A stretch of DNA of 64,000 bases from NCBI GenBank assembly GCA_036984305.1, contig BQWY01000001.1:3555501-3619500 (forward strand), written 5' to 3'. Below, piece by piece: positions 19,672 through 27,621 of the stretch. The stretch's first letter is position 1. Each line of letters starts with the position of its first letter. The translations under genes were made by a program, and so were the position numbers. Under the pieces are notes generated by a model. The model was given only the letters and a program-made list of their open reading frames with translations, had not been told where the DNA came from and ran no database searches. The stretch comes from Nitrospira sp. (GTDB taxonomy: Bacteria; Nitrospirota; Nitrospiria; Nitrospirales; Nitrospiraceae).

Positions 19672-21855
19672 ATGGATACAACAGATCAAACAATACTAGA
19701 AAGGTGTGCCGACGACTACCGTCGTCTCAAGGAGTTACGTGAACAGATACCGAGCGGCACGCTTTATCGACATACTAAGCGGCTGTGTGAACTGGGGTGG
19801 CTAGAGCGCAAGGGCGCCTTCTACCGCACGACGGAGACGGGTCGCCGCAATTTATTCGAAGCGAACTGGAGTCGGCGGTGGAATCGACTTGAGAAGCTCT
19901 ATCCACCACTGGCCCTCATCCCGACAGCCGTCCACCGTGCCTTAATAGAGCTCATTTTCGCTGCGATCATCTGCCGTCAATATGCAACCCGCCCCGATCG
20001 CCATCCGTTCTTTGTCTGTGCGGGAGGCACGCTCCAGTGGAAAACATCGGCAGGGATTTTCGTATGTCACGCGGTCGGCTTGGATCCGAACCTACATACC
20101 GTGGATTGTGGGAGTGAAACAGGGAAGTCACTCTTTGTCCGTCGGACCGCGACCGGTGCGATTGCCTTTCAACGGGACCTGCTGAGTACGTCCTTCGTCG
20201 CCTTAGACGAGTTCCAGACAGCCGATCGGGCTGTCCGGTGCGCCCTGAGCCCCTTCTTAAGCGGGAGGCTCGTGGTTCCGTGTGAAAACGAGCGCGTGAC
20301 GGTGCGCCCGGTTTCCCTGCTAACGCTAAATCCTCGGGAGAGCGCCACCGTGGAAAGCCAACTTGGGCTCTCCGCCCCGTTGATTCGACGTGCGATCGTC
20401 GCGAACGTGGAGGCGACCTCGATGCCTGATCTGGCCGCAACGGGCCAGGACGCCATATCCGCCGCTCAGAGGCATCCGCCCTTGGCGTTGAATGCGCCAA
20501 GCGTCGACTGCCAACGTCATCATCGGGTCATCGTGGAACTGGTTCGAGGCCTTCTCAAGCCTGAGGCACACGACCGAGTCGATGTCGAAGTGGTTGTCAA
20601 CCTCTGCACGGGTATGACGGCCCTGCTCACCGACGCCGAGGAGGCAATCGCGCAAGTCTGTCATCGGCTCGGCATCTTGGCCGAGACGATGCAATGGGCT
20701 CGACCAGGATGGATCGAGAGCCTTGGAGCATTTTCTCTCGACGGCCGCCTGCGCCCTCGCTCACCCCACGCCGCATCAGACACCAAGGACGGACAACTCT
20801 CCCCGGTAGCCGTGCCGGCGCCACCTACCCTAATGGTGGAAACGCGACTTGTGCGACGGGAGCCGGGGTTGCCCAGTTTGCAGCTCAGTGACCACCTCCG
20901 CGGCCGGTTGACCTGGCTTGCCGTGGAGACCGGTCGCTCCTTGGAGGAGACCCTCACGCTGTTGCTGCAACATTACCTCCGATGGCGTGAATGCCCAGAG
21001 ACATTCAGTGCTTTGCAACGTAGTCTCGAATTGGCCCACCAGCTCAAGATCGCCCAGATCGAGCCACAGGTCCTAGCCGACTACCTTCAAACCGAGTCCG
21101 ACCTTGGTCGGTACGGATACACCATCCAAGATGTGCCGCAAGCTCTGCGACTGGTTGCCTACTTGGCGCAACTACCGGAACCCTGGAGTTGGGAGCGAGT
21201 GCGCGAAACAATTAATAGTCTCCGGATTCTAATCCATGCCGGAATCACTCCAACCTTCGTAGGCGAAACCTGCGTGTTGTATGAACGATTGGTGGCGCTC
21301 GGGTTTGACACACGCTCTGTCGAAGCGCTGGCTACACTTCTGGAGAAAACCCGTTCGTTTCGTCAGCGCCGGGCTCGGCTGCTCGCAGCCATCATTAGGT
21401 TGGCGGACGACTATGTCGAAACCCAAGACGCACTCGCACAACGTGCACACCTGTTCCGTGAGCTCAACGATCTGGAAAGGGAGCGAGGCGAGGTTGCTCA
21501 ACAAATCGAAGAAGCACAGACAAAGCTGGCTACCATCCAACAGCAAGACGCCGAAATGCGAGAACGGCACAATCAAGTAGAACAGGAGATCCGAGCACGG
21601 GAATCAGAATTAGAAGTCCTCCAGGCGCTGAAAGCCGTGCTTATTGGCAACCACGAACGGGCCGAGCGGTTTTGGCAAGAGTGCGAACAGTGGCGGGAGA
21701 TCCGACAGGTTATGCCGACGCTTCCCAACGACCTTACGGGATTGCTCTCGGCGGGGCTGCGGGAGAAAATCCTAAAGCTGCTGGCGAGTCTCTGCGCTGA
21801 AATTGAGATCAACGATAAGCAAAGATTGGAACCCGAACGTCCCAACCACGGCTGA
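19672..21855 (+). CDS. Winged-helix / AAA-like ATPase-fold protein with C-terminal coiled coil
   Basis: The 727-residue product starts at ATG 19672 behind GGGAGGAGTC. Residues 1-65 look like a winged helix (GTLYRHTKRLCELGWLERKG..YRTTETGRR). Residues 110-260 resemble an AAA+ core: a P-loop-like GGTLQWKTS at 118-126 with Trp where Gly is usual, Walker-B-like FVALDEF at 175-181, a sensor-like LLTLNP, and possible Arg fingers in LIRRAI. A second glycine-rich spot (GSETGKS, 147-153) is one residue short of a P-loop. Residues 590-690 form a coiled coil (DLERERGEVAQQIEEAQ..MRERHNQVEQEIRARESELEVLQ). I cannot name the family. It lies with an excisionase-like gene and an integrase, so it probably belongs to a mobile element; nucleic-acid remodelling is a guess. 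Confidence 0.6.
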   Translation: MDTTDQTILERCADDYRRLKELREQIPSGTLYRHTKRLCELGWLERKGAFYRTTETGRRNLFEANWSRRWNRLEKLYPPLALIPTAVHRALIELIFAAIICRQYATRPDRHPFFVCAGGTLQWKTSAGIFVCHAVGLDPNLHTVDCGSETGKSLFVRRTATGAIAFQRDLLSTSFVALDEFQTADRAVRCALSPFLSGRLVVPCENERVTVRPVSLLTLNPRESATVESQLGLSAPLIRRAIVANVEATSMPDLAATGQDAISAAQRHPPLALNAPSVDCQRHHRVIVELVRGLLKPEAHDRVDVEVVVNLCTGMTALLTDAEEAIAQVCHRLGILAETMQWARPGWIESLGAFSLDGRLRPRSPHAASDTKDGQLSPVAVPAPPTLMVETRLVRREPGLPSLQLSDHLRGRLTWLAVETGRSLEETLTLLLQHYLRWRECPETFSALQRSLELAHQLKIAQIEPQVLADYLQTESDLGRYGYTIQDVPQALRLVAYLAQLPEPWSWERVRETINSLRILIHAGITPTFVGETCVLYERLVALGFDTRSVEALATLLEKTRSFRQRRARLLAAIIRLADDYVETQDALAQRAHLFRELNDLERERGEVAQQIEEAQTKLATIQQQDAEMRERHNQVEQEIRARESELEVLQALKAVLIGNHERAERFWQECEQWREIRQVMPTLPNDLTGLLSAGLREKILKLLASLCAEIEINDKQRLEPERPNHG

Positions 21856-21875
21856 AGCCTGCCGACGAGACGCAC

Positions 21876-22589
21876 TCAGATCGGCCGGTCTGCTATTGGT
21901 ACAGCTGATGCCCAGACCCAAGCCTTGCAATCCTGGAACAACAGGAGAAGACCCTCTTGGGCTGGCGCTAGCGGTTCGGCGAGACCATATCGGCGTTGAT
22001 GCCGATCACGCACGGTGGACCACCACGTCCCAACCTCTTTACCCGTGGTCCCTTGGTCGACCAAGCCGCACAGGATCAAGAATCGGACAATCTGATCCCA
22101 AGGGGTTCGGCGATAACTGAGTGTCTGGAAATAGTGGACCAGGAAGAACACGACCCTGCGCTTGCCCCGATGCCGTCCTCGCGCGGGTGGATTGCCCCAG
22201 ATCGCTTGGCGGCCAACTGTGACAGAAGATCTATATTGCATCCGGGCTCGCAGGATCCCAGCCCACTGTCCCCACAGACCCTGCACCTCGTGTACACGTT
22301 CGCGGCTCCCTAGCCAGCCAGTGTTCGTCACTGGCTCCAGGCTCTGCTGCGCTTGCTCCAGACAGCGAATGCTCTCCAGCACCGCTGACCACGATGGCTG
22401 TTTCTGCCATTCTTCCTCGGGCCAGACAAAGATGATCAGGAGAAAGGCGAAGACCTCCACATCGCCCGGCACCTCTCCCTCGCTTTCAACAGCACGAAGC
22501 AACGCCCGAGCCTCCAAGCTCGCGAAAAACTGACTGAGCCGGGGCGCCACGCCGAACGTCGTCTCCCACCGGATTATCCATTCTTCCAT
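21876..22589 (-). CDS. Hypothetical protein (237 residues) of the mobile segment
   Basis: I place the start at ATG 22589 (MEEWIIRWETTFG), although the frame is open further upstream; a purine-rich AAGGAG lies rather far away. The product is rich in Trp and Arg and has no signal peptide. One hydrophobic patch (VEVFAFLLIIFVW) could be a buried helix. No motif that I know is present. Its stop is only about 20 bp from the stop of the convergent ATPase-like gene, and it diverges from the HTH/integrase pair, so it is probably a component of the same element. Confidence 0.5.
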   Translation of the reverse strand: MEEWIIRWETTFGVAPRLSQFFASLEARALLRAVESEGEVPGDVEVFAFLLIIFVWPEEEWQKQPSWSAVLESIRCLEQAQQSLEPVTNTGWLGSRERVHEVQGLWGQWAGILRARMQYRSSVTVGRQAIWGNPPARGRHRGKRRVVFFLVHYFQTLSYRRTPWDQIVRFLILCGLVDQGTTGKEVGTWWSTVRDRHQRRYGLAEPLAPAQEGLLLLFQDCKAWVWASAVPIADRPI

Positions 22590-22707
22590 CACGATGCCTG
22601 ATTCACTCCTTAGGAGGGAAAGCGTTTCGACTCTCAACTGGCATCCATCATATCGTGTATCTAGACCACAGAGAAACAACTTAAGTGGCCCGGACGGAGG
22701 CGAGGAG

Positions 22708-23025
22708 ATGCCCAATGCACATGAGATCCTGACAGCTGCGGAAGTGGCCGCATGGCTACGGCTCGCGGTGTCCACTGTCTACAGCTGGGCGGCACAGGGA
22801 ATGATCCCATCTATGCGACTGAATGGCTGCCTTCGCTTTGACCGCGCAGAACTGGCCCGGTGGATTGAACAGGCACGGATAACATCCTCACACGCGCCCT
22901 CTCGATCAGGCTCTGAACAGCCACTCCATGTGGTCAGTCAGCTAAGCAGAACAGCCATGGCAGATGCTGGCAAGCAAGTCATCCGCACACGACGTCTGAC
23001 GGTCCGTAACCACAGCATGGGGTAA
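22708..23025 (+). CDS. Excisionase-like helix-turn-helix protein
   Basis: ATG 22708 is chosen because of the site GGAGGCGAGGAG; the frame is open earlier. The 105-residue product begins with an HTH_17/MerR-like domain: ILTAAEVAAWLRLAVSTVYSWAAQGMIPSMRL then LRFDRAELARWI, the standard layout of excisionase-type DNA-binding domains. The remaining tail is basic and low in structure. It lies 12 bp before the tyrosine recombinase gene on the same strand, which is the usual arrangement of a recombination directionality factor with its integrase. Alternatively it may be only a regulator. Confidence 0.75.
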   Translation: MPNAHEILTAAEVAAWLRLAVSTVYSWAAQGMIPSMRLNGCLRFDRAELARWIEQARITSSHAPSRSGSEQPLHVVSQLSRTAMADAGKQVIRTRRLTVRNHSMG

Positions 23026-23037
23026 AAGAAACGAGCG

Positions 23038-24081
23038 ATGGGCATTTATCGACGTCCTGACAGTCCCACGTACTGGATGTCTCTGCAAATCCAAGGTCGG
23101 CGTGTCAGGTTAAATACCGGTGTATCGGACCGTCGCCTCGCGGAAGAACTCTTTGCCGCCTGGAAAGCCGAAGTGGCCAGGAGACAATGGCTTGGTAAGC
23201 CGCCAGGCGACACACAGCGGACCGTGTCGGAGCTGGTTCATGAGTACCGGTTGAAGGTGACCCCGCAGAAAACGCCGGAGTCCAGGTGCCGAGATCAAAT
23301 CATTCTGGACCGGCTAGAAAAGCAGTGGGGCTCCTTGCTGACGGGGGAACTCACGGCCAAGATGATCGAGGATTATCTGGCAGAGCGACGGAAGACAGTC
23401 TGTTTTGCCACGGCGTCCAAAGAACTCGGCGTGCTGAAATCCGCCTATCGGCACGCGATCCGATGGGGATGGGCCAGGACCAATCCCTTTGACGGCATCC
23501 CGCTCAACCAAGAAGGCGCTGAACGACTTCGATGGCTCACACACGAGGAAGAAGGCCGCCTGCTTAAGGCCTGCCCGGCCTGGCTGCGTGAGATGGTAAT
23601 AGTCGGCCTCGACACAGGATTGCGCCGGGCCAACCTCGTAGGTCTCCAGCGGCAATGGGTTCATCAGGATGGGACAGTCCTAGTGATTCCCAAACAGTAC
23701 GTCAAGGCCAAGAAATCAGTGGTAATCATTCCATTGACCGCTCGAGGCCGCGAAATCATCGGGGCCAAACTCACCCTCTCCCCTGACCAGGCTCTCTTCA
23801 CGCGACCAGATGGCGCACGGCATACCTTCGCCTCCGTCAGCACAGCCTTCGCGCGTGCTGCCCGAGCCGCAGGACTACTTCACGTATCGTTGCATACCCT
23901 ACGGCACACATTTATCAGTCGACTGGTCCAAGCGGGTCGCTCCCTAGCTGAAGTCGCAGTCTTGGCGGGGCACCGGGATCTTCGCGTCACGTTACGGTAT
24001 GCGCATCTTGGGCCGAATCAATTGGCTGATGCGATCAAGGTGCTCGAACCGCTACGATCGACAGCCGGTGATGCAGCGTAA
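23038..24081 (+). CDS. Tyrosine recombinase / phage-type integrase
   Basis: The 347-residue protein has an N-terminal SAM-like core-binding part (about 60-150) and a C-terminal catalytic domain. Catalytic residues are recognisable: Arg196 in DTGLRRANL, His286 and Arg289 in HTLRHTF, His312 in AGHRDLRVT and nucleophile Tyr321 in RYAHL. It should cut and rejoin DNA through a 3'-phosphotyrosine and would integrate or excise the element carrying 19.6-24.1 kb. No tRNA lies nearby, so the attachment site is not identified. The stop lies about 40 bp before a decayed IS3-type element. Confidence 0.88.
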   Translation: MGIYRRPDSPTYWMSLQIQGRRVRLNTGVSDRRLAEELFAAWKAEVARRQWLGKPPGDTQRTVSELVHEYRLKVTPQKTPESRCRDQIILDRLEKQWGSLLTGELTAKMIEDYLAERRKTVCFATASKELGVLKSAYRHAIRWGWARTNPFDGIPLNQEGAERLRWLTHEEEGRLLKACPAWLREMVIVGLDTGLRRANLVGLQRQWVHQDGTVLVIPKQYVKAKKSVVIIPLTARGREIIGAKLTLSPDQALFTRPDGARHTFASVSTAFARAARAAGLLHVSLHTLRHTFISRLVQAGRSLAEVAVLAGHRDLRVTLRYAHLGPNQLADAIKVLEPLRSTAGDAA

Positions 24082-24122
24082 GCCTGTGGGAGGCGCAAAC
24101 GAGCAGAAGGTATGATGTGAGG

Positions 24123-25099
24123 TGGACTTCCCAGACTTTTGCGGACACATAGTTAAGCCGGTTTCGACACGGCTTCAAATGCTTCCGGACTGACTCCACT
24201 GAGATGTCTGTGTCGTCGGGTGCGATTATGAACAGTTCGATGTACTGATAGATATCGGCCGTGGCCATCTCACGAGTCCTGTAGATGCGCTTTTTGATCC
24301 GTTCCTTCTTCAAACTGCTAAAGAACGATTCGGCCACGGCATTATCCCAGCAGTTGCCCCGCCAGCTCATACTAGGCTCCAGATGATGCGCATGGCAGAA
24401 ACGCCGCCACGCATCGCTGCCAAATTGTGAGCCTTGATCGGAATGAATCAGGGTATGCTTTGGCTTGCGTCGGCGTACGGCCATGAGGATCGCGTCCAAC
24501 ACAAGTTCTAGGGCCATTAAGGGTTTGGTTGAACAAGCGACAATGCGGCGAGAGTACAGATCCATCACGACGGCCAAATAGAGCCAGCCTTCCCAGGTGC
24601 GCACGTACGTAAGGTCGGTGACCCAGGCTGTGTTCGGCCGGAGGACGGTAAACCCTCGTTGCAGTGTATTCGGCGTCAGGAGTGAGGTGGGGCCTCTGGC
24701 GTACCGGGGAGTTCGATACCCGTGGAGGGCTTTGATATGATTGGTCCGCATAATCCGAGCAACACGATGTTTGCTACAAGTCTCGCCCGCTTCTCGCAAA
24801 TCGAGAAAAATCCGCGGGGCACCGTGGATGCCGTGGCTCGCCGTATAGGCCGCGCGGATCAGGCCCAGTAATCGCTGTCCTTCAACGCACGATCGGAGAG
24901 GGGGTCCCGTAGCCATTGATAGAACCCGCTGCGTGACACGTCTAAGAGACGGCACATGACGGCCGTATCAAACTCACGACGATGTGCCTTGATGAACGCA
25001 TACTTCACTCGAACATGCTGCGACTTGAGTCGATTGCCCATAGGTCCTCCCTGGCTTTAACGATCACTCGAAGGTGTCCGTTAAAGGCTGGGAAGTCCA
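24123..25099 (-). mobile_element. Decayed IS3-family element with inverted repeats and 3-bp target duplication
   Basis: The ends are imperfect inverted repeats of about 26 bp: TGGACTTCCCAGACTTTTGC at 24123 and TGGACTTCCCAGCCTTTAAC read inward from 25099. AGG flanks both ends (24120-24122 and 25100-25102), a 3-bp duplication typical for the family. At 977 bp it is short for IS3; the upstream orfA is missing. Confidence 0.85.
24150..25041 (-). pseudogene. IS3-family transposase orfB, frameshifted
   Basis: Read leftward, the orfB product starts as VKYAFIKAHRREFDTAVMCRLLDVSRSGFY and continues in another frame as QRLLGLIRAAYTASHGIHGAPRI after a one-base loss near 24872-24880 (GACAGCGA for GACCAGCGA). 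The DDE catalytic residues are all present: Asp in WVTDLTYV, Asp in HSDQGSQF, Glu in NAVAESFFSSLK. A second one-base loss near 24233 (TTCATAATCG for TTCTATAATCG) shifts the conserved C-terminal YNRTRRHRHL..SPEAFEA out of frame; its natural stop would be at about 24150. Two frameshifts and loss of orfA mean it cannot make its own transposase. Confidence 0.85.
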
Positions 25100-25223
25100 A
25101 GGTGGCCCCATTCAGATCGCAAGGGGCTTAGTAGAGGAGGGCTTTTCGAAGCAGGTCCAAGAATTAACCCACTCCAAGCTACGTTGGGCCAAAAATCCTG
25201 TTGCACCGCATGAAGCGAATCCT

Positions 25224-25679
25224 TCAGTTTGTCTCAACATCGAAGCTAAAATGGACTTCCAGCGCCGCATTCCCCTGATCGTCGCGGCCTTTACCATCAA
25301 TTCGGCATCGTGCAAGATCAATGCAATGCTGGTTGGAAATTTGAACGTCGTTCCACCTGTGGTTCTGGCCTTCAAAGGTGTGAGTCCAGTCAAACGTGCT
25401 GCCTGTCAAGATCCTCCTCGCTACCTTGCCACCTGGGACGGGTAGGAAGGCCGTCTGATTGTAGGAAAGGTGTGTATTGTCTTTTCTGAGTTCCTTGACT
25501 TCATAAAAGACAGTTGAAAAAACTGTCCGGCCGTCTCCACTTATCCTCAGATTCCCAACCCGGATTCTAACTCGAGTCTTGCGGCCCTTCTTGGTGAAAA
25601 CATCCGCGTCTCCTCCGCCAACGAAGGGCACGGGAGATGCGGTGAATGATTGATCAATAGTTGCAACTGGCATGGTCAT
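25224..25679 (-). CDS. Hypothetical protein (151 residues)
   Basis: ATG 25679 has a strong site (AGGAGGTC). The product is beta-rich with alternating polar and hydrophobic residues (TRVRIRVGNLRISGDGRTVFSTVFYEVKEL, ALEVHFSFDVETN) and has no signal peptide or membrane helix. I do not recognise a family. A compact beta-sandwich is possible. It stands between the decayed IS3 element, about 120 bp downstream, and a stretch with a perfect 22-bp palindrome upstream, and may be cargo of the mobile segment. Confidence 0.6.
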   Translation of the reverse strand: MTMPVATIDQSFTASPVPFVGGGDADVFTKKGRKTRVRIRVGNLRISGDGRTVFSTVFYEVKELRKDNTHLSYNQTAFLPVPGGKVARRILTGSTFDWTHTFEGQNHRWNDVQISNQHCIDLARCRIDGKGRDDQGNAALEVHFSFDVETN

Positions 25680-25860
25680 GACCTCCTAGTTTGTGGTTCT
25701 CGGGGCTCAATTAGTGAATGGACTTACGCAAGCTCTGTGCCTTAAGAAATGACTAGTGACTCAAGGATACATACGCGTATATTTTAAGCCAAATCCCAAT
25801 CTGCACTTGGTAACTGTACCTTAGTATTTTGACTTGATCCTGTATTGGAATGGATACGTC

Positions 25861-25882
25861 ATCGTATCCGATCGGATACGAT
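25861..25882. promoter_or_regulatory. Perfect 22-bp palindrome, operator-like
   Basis: ATCGTATCCG/ATCGGATACGAT reads identically on both strands over 22 bases. Additional GGATACG at 25852 and ATCGTATA at 25883 extend the pattern. There is no T-run, so it is not a terminator. It is followed by a TATAAA-like box near 25886 and fits a dimeric-repressor operator. Confidence 0.5.
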
Positions 25883-25977
25883 ATCGTATAAATACTGTCG
25901 CTGTGGGTGCGTGTCTCATCGCGGCTATGTGCGGCTCAAAAGAAAACCCGCAGCACATGGGTTAGCCGTTGGGTATA

Positions 25978-26145
25978 ATGGGCATCTGCAATCTGAGAAC
26001 GACCGGCACACAAATACACAAATATGGGGTCAGGTTGAGGTGGCCCTTTGGTCTTCTCAAGGAGACCGAGGAGAACATTCGAGCTCTGCTAGGCCTTAAT
26101 CTTAACAGTGATGACACCGGTGAGGAGCACGAGGAGGAGGAATAG
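25978..26145 (+). CDS. Possible small protein (55 residues) with acidic tail
   Basis: An open frame from ATG 25978 to TAG 26145 encodes 55 residues. The N-terminus is basic and mixed (MGICNLRTTG, KYGVRLRWPFG), the middle may be helical (LLKETEENIRALLGLNL) and the end is strongly acidic (SDDTGEEHEEEE). No clear ribosome site precedes it and I recognise no family, so it may be spurious. It lies just downstream of the 22-bp palindrome, which could control it. Confidence 0.3.
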   Translation: MGICNLRTTGTQIHKYGVRLRWPFGLLKETEENIRALLGLNLNSDDTGEEHEEEE

Positions 26146-26382
26146 TAGAATGGAGACGTAACCGATGGCGGGGGGTCAATTCATATCCCGAATTTAGGCG
26201 GCTTGTGTGTGATGAAGCCTTGCAGGGACCCACAAACCAGCGTTAGAGTGCCTCGCATTTGACTCATCTTGATCGTTGTATTTGCTTCAATCGGGAAGCG
26301 CTTGACCTTCTCCCAGAAAACGAGACCAGCGAAAACGAGAAAAATCGGCTAGCCTGTAGCCCTCTCACCCAGGAGGGCAACG

Positions 26383-26649
26383 ATGAAGAAAAGTCGGTAT
26401 TCGGAAGAACAAATTGCCACGGCGCTGCGGCAGGTCGAGGCCGGCGCTCCCATTCCGGAGGTGACCCGGAGCCTGGGGGTCAGCGAAGCCACGTACTACC
26501 ACTGGCGGAAGAAGTATGGGCCGATGGCCGTGGGTGAGATCCGGCGGCTGCGTCAGCTTGAGGAAGAAAACCGGAAGCTCAAGCAGCTCGTCGCCGATCT
26601 GACCTTGGATAAAGTGATTTTGCAGGAGGTGCTTGCAAAAAAGGCCTGA
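26383..26649 (+). CDS. IS3-family transposase OrfA
   Basis: The 88-residue protein starts at ATG 26383 behind CAGGAGGGCAACG. It has the OrfA helix-turn-helix ([36 protein letters not shown]) followed by a leucine-zipper-like helix ([32 protein letters not shown]), the DNA-binding half of the transposase. The end contains a slippery A_AAA_AAG (26637-26643) just before the TGA, placed for a -1 shift into orfB, which lies in that frame. The IS407-like subgroup is my best guess. Confidence 0.9.
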   Translation: MKKSRYSEEQIATALRQVEAGAPIPEVTRSLGVSEATYYHWRKKYGPMAVGEIRRLRQLEEENRKLKQLVADLTLDKVILQEVLAKKA

Positions 26650-26669
26650 AGCCCACGCGCAAGCGTACC

Positions 26670-27509
26670 TTGGTCCGGGAGGTGCTGGGCCGGCACCCCA
26701 TTGGGGTACGACGAGCCTGTGGGCTAGTCAGATTGAATCGGGCCTCGTGGTATTACCGCCATCATGGGCGAGACGACACGGCGATTCGGATGCGGATGAA
26801 GGAATTGGCTCAGGCGCGTCCGCGCTTTGGCTATCTGCGGTTGCATGTCTTGCTCCGGCGTGAAGGCTGGAGGGTGAATAAAAAGCGTGTGCATCGGATC
26901 TATCGGGAAGAAGGGCTGACGGTGCGGTTCCAGCGGCGACGGAAGCGCGCGAGTCACCTGCGCGTGGTCCCGCCACGCCCTACACAACTGAATGAGCAAT
27001 GGAGCATGGATTTTGTCGCAGACACCTTGCTGGAGGGCCGGCGGTTTCGGACGCTAACGGTCGTGGATAATTACACGCGGCACAGTCCATTAATTGAGGC
27101 GGATCTGACCCTCACGGGAACGAAGGTGGTGGCGGCCCTGGAGCGGGCCGCGAAGCGGCACGGCTATCCGATGTTGATCACCGTGGACAATGGCAGTGAA
27201 TTCGCCTCCAAGGCGCTCGATGCCTGGGCCTATGCGCATGGCGTGAAGCTCGATTTCATCCGACCGGGGAAACCCATAGAGAATGCGGTGATTGAGAGTT
27301 TCAACGGGCGATTTCGGGACGAGTGCTTGAACGCCAATGTGTTCGTCTCGCTCCACGATGCCCGACAGAAGATTGAAGCGTGGCGGATCGATTACAATGA
27401 GCACCGGCCGCATGGCTCCCTGGGGGGTCTCACGCCCAGGGAATTTACGGAGCAAGCGGCCAAAACCGGGCTGCAGGAAGGCCCGAATTTCCAAATTTCT
27501 GCGGTCTAG
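26670..27509 (+). CDS. IS3-family transposase OrfB (DDE integrase)
   Basis: The 279-residue frame carries the HTH_21 part ([32 protein letters not shown]) and an rve-type catalytic core with Asp in [10 protein letters not shown], Asp in TVDNGSEF and Glu in [16 protein letters not shown], then [15 protein letters not shown]. It is intact. Translation is probably mainly as an OrfAB fusion through -1 frameshifting (26637-26643); an own start at 26670 is possible. The same protein is encoded at 32513-33352 on the other strand. Confidence 0.92.
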   Translation: MVREVLGRHPIGVRRACGLVRLNRASWYYRHHGRDDTAIRMRMKELAQARPRFGYLRLHVLLRREGWRVNKKRVHRIYREEGLTVRFQRRRKRASHLRVVPPRPTQLNEQWSMDFVADTLLEGRRFRTLTVVDNYTRHSPLIEADLTLTGTKVVAALERAAKRHGYPMLITVDNGSEFASKALDAWAYAHGVKLDFIRPGKPIENAVIESFNGRFRDECLNANVFVSLHDARQKIEAWRIDYNEHRPHGSLGGLTPREFTEQAAKTGLQEGPNFQISAV

Positions 27510-27621
27510 TTTCTGGGGAGGTGTCAACACAGGAGATCACTTCTTCAGCATTGGTGTAATGAAGGGGGGAAGGTCAGCACCTCCTGCCCTGGTGGAGAAA
27601 TAGCCGATTCCAATCGTTACA

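Larger units (their letters stand above)
26303..27526 (+). mobile_element. IS3-family insertion sequence, complete copy (1224 bp)
   Basis: The left end TGACCTTCTCCCAGAAAACG and the right end, TGACACCTCCCCAGAAACTA read inward, are inverted repeats. It carries orfA and orfB in the usual overlapping arrangement. Flanking four bases (CGCT left, ACAC right) do not match, so no target duplication is visible. A second copy lies inverted at 32496-33580. Confidence 0.85.

Noticed and set aside
19311-19673. 120-codon minus-strand frame before the ATPase-like gene
   Set aside because: No ribosome site, no motif, Cys/His-rich random-looking composition.
24035-24955. Considered as an intact IS3 transposase
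   Set aside because: Two one-base losses break the frame and orfA is missing.
27090-27530. Minus-strand frame within the IS3 element (and its twin 32489-32932)
   Set aside because: Antisense shadow of orfB, present twice only because the IS is duplicated.
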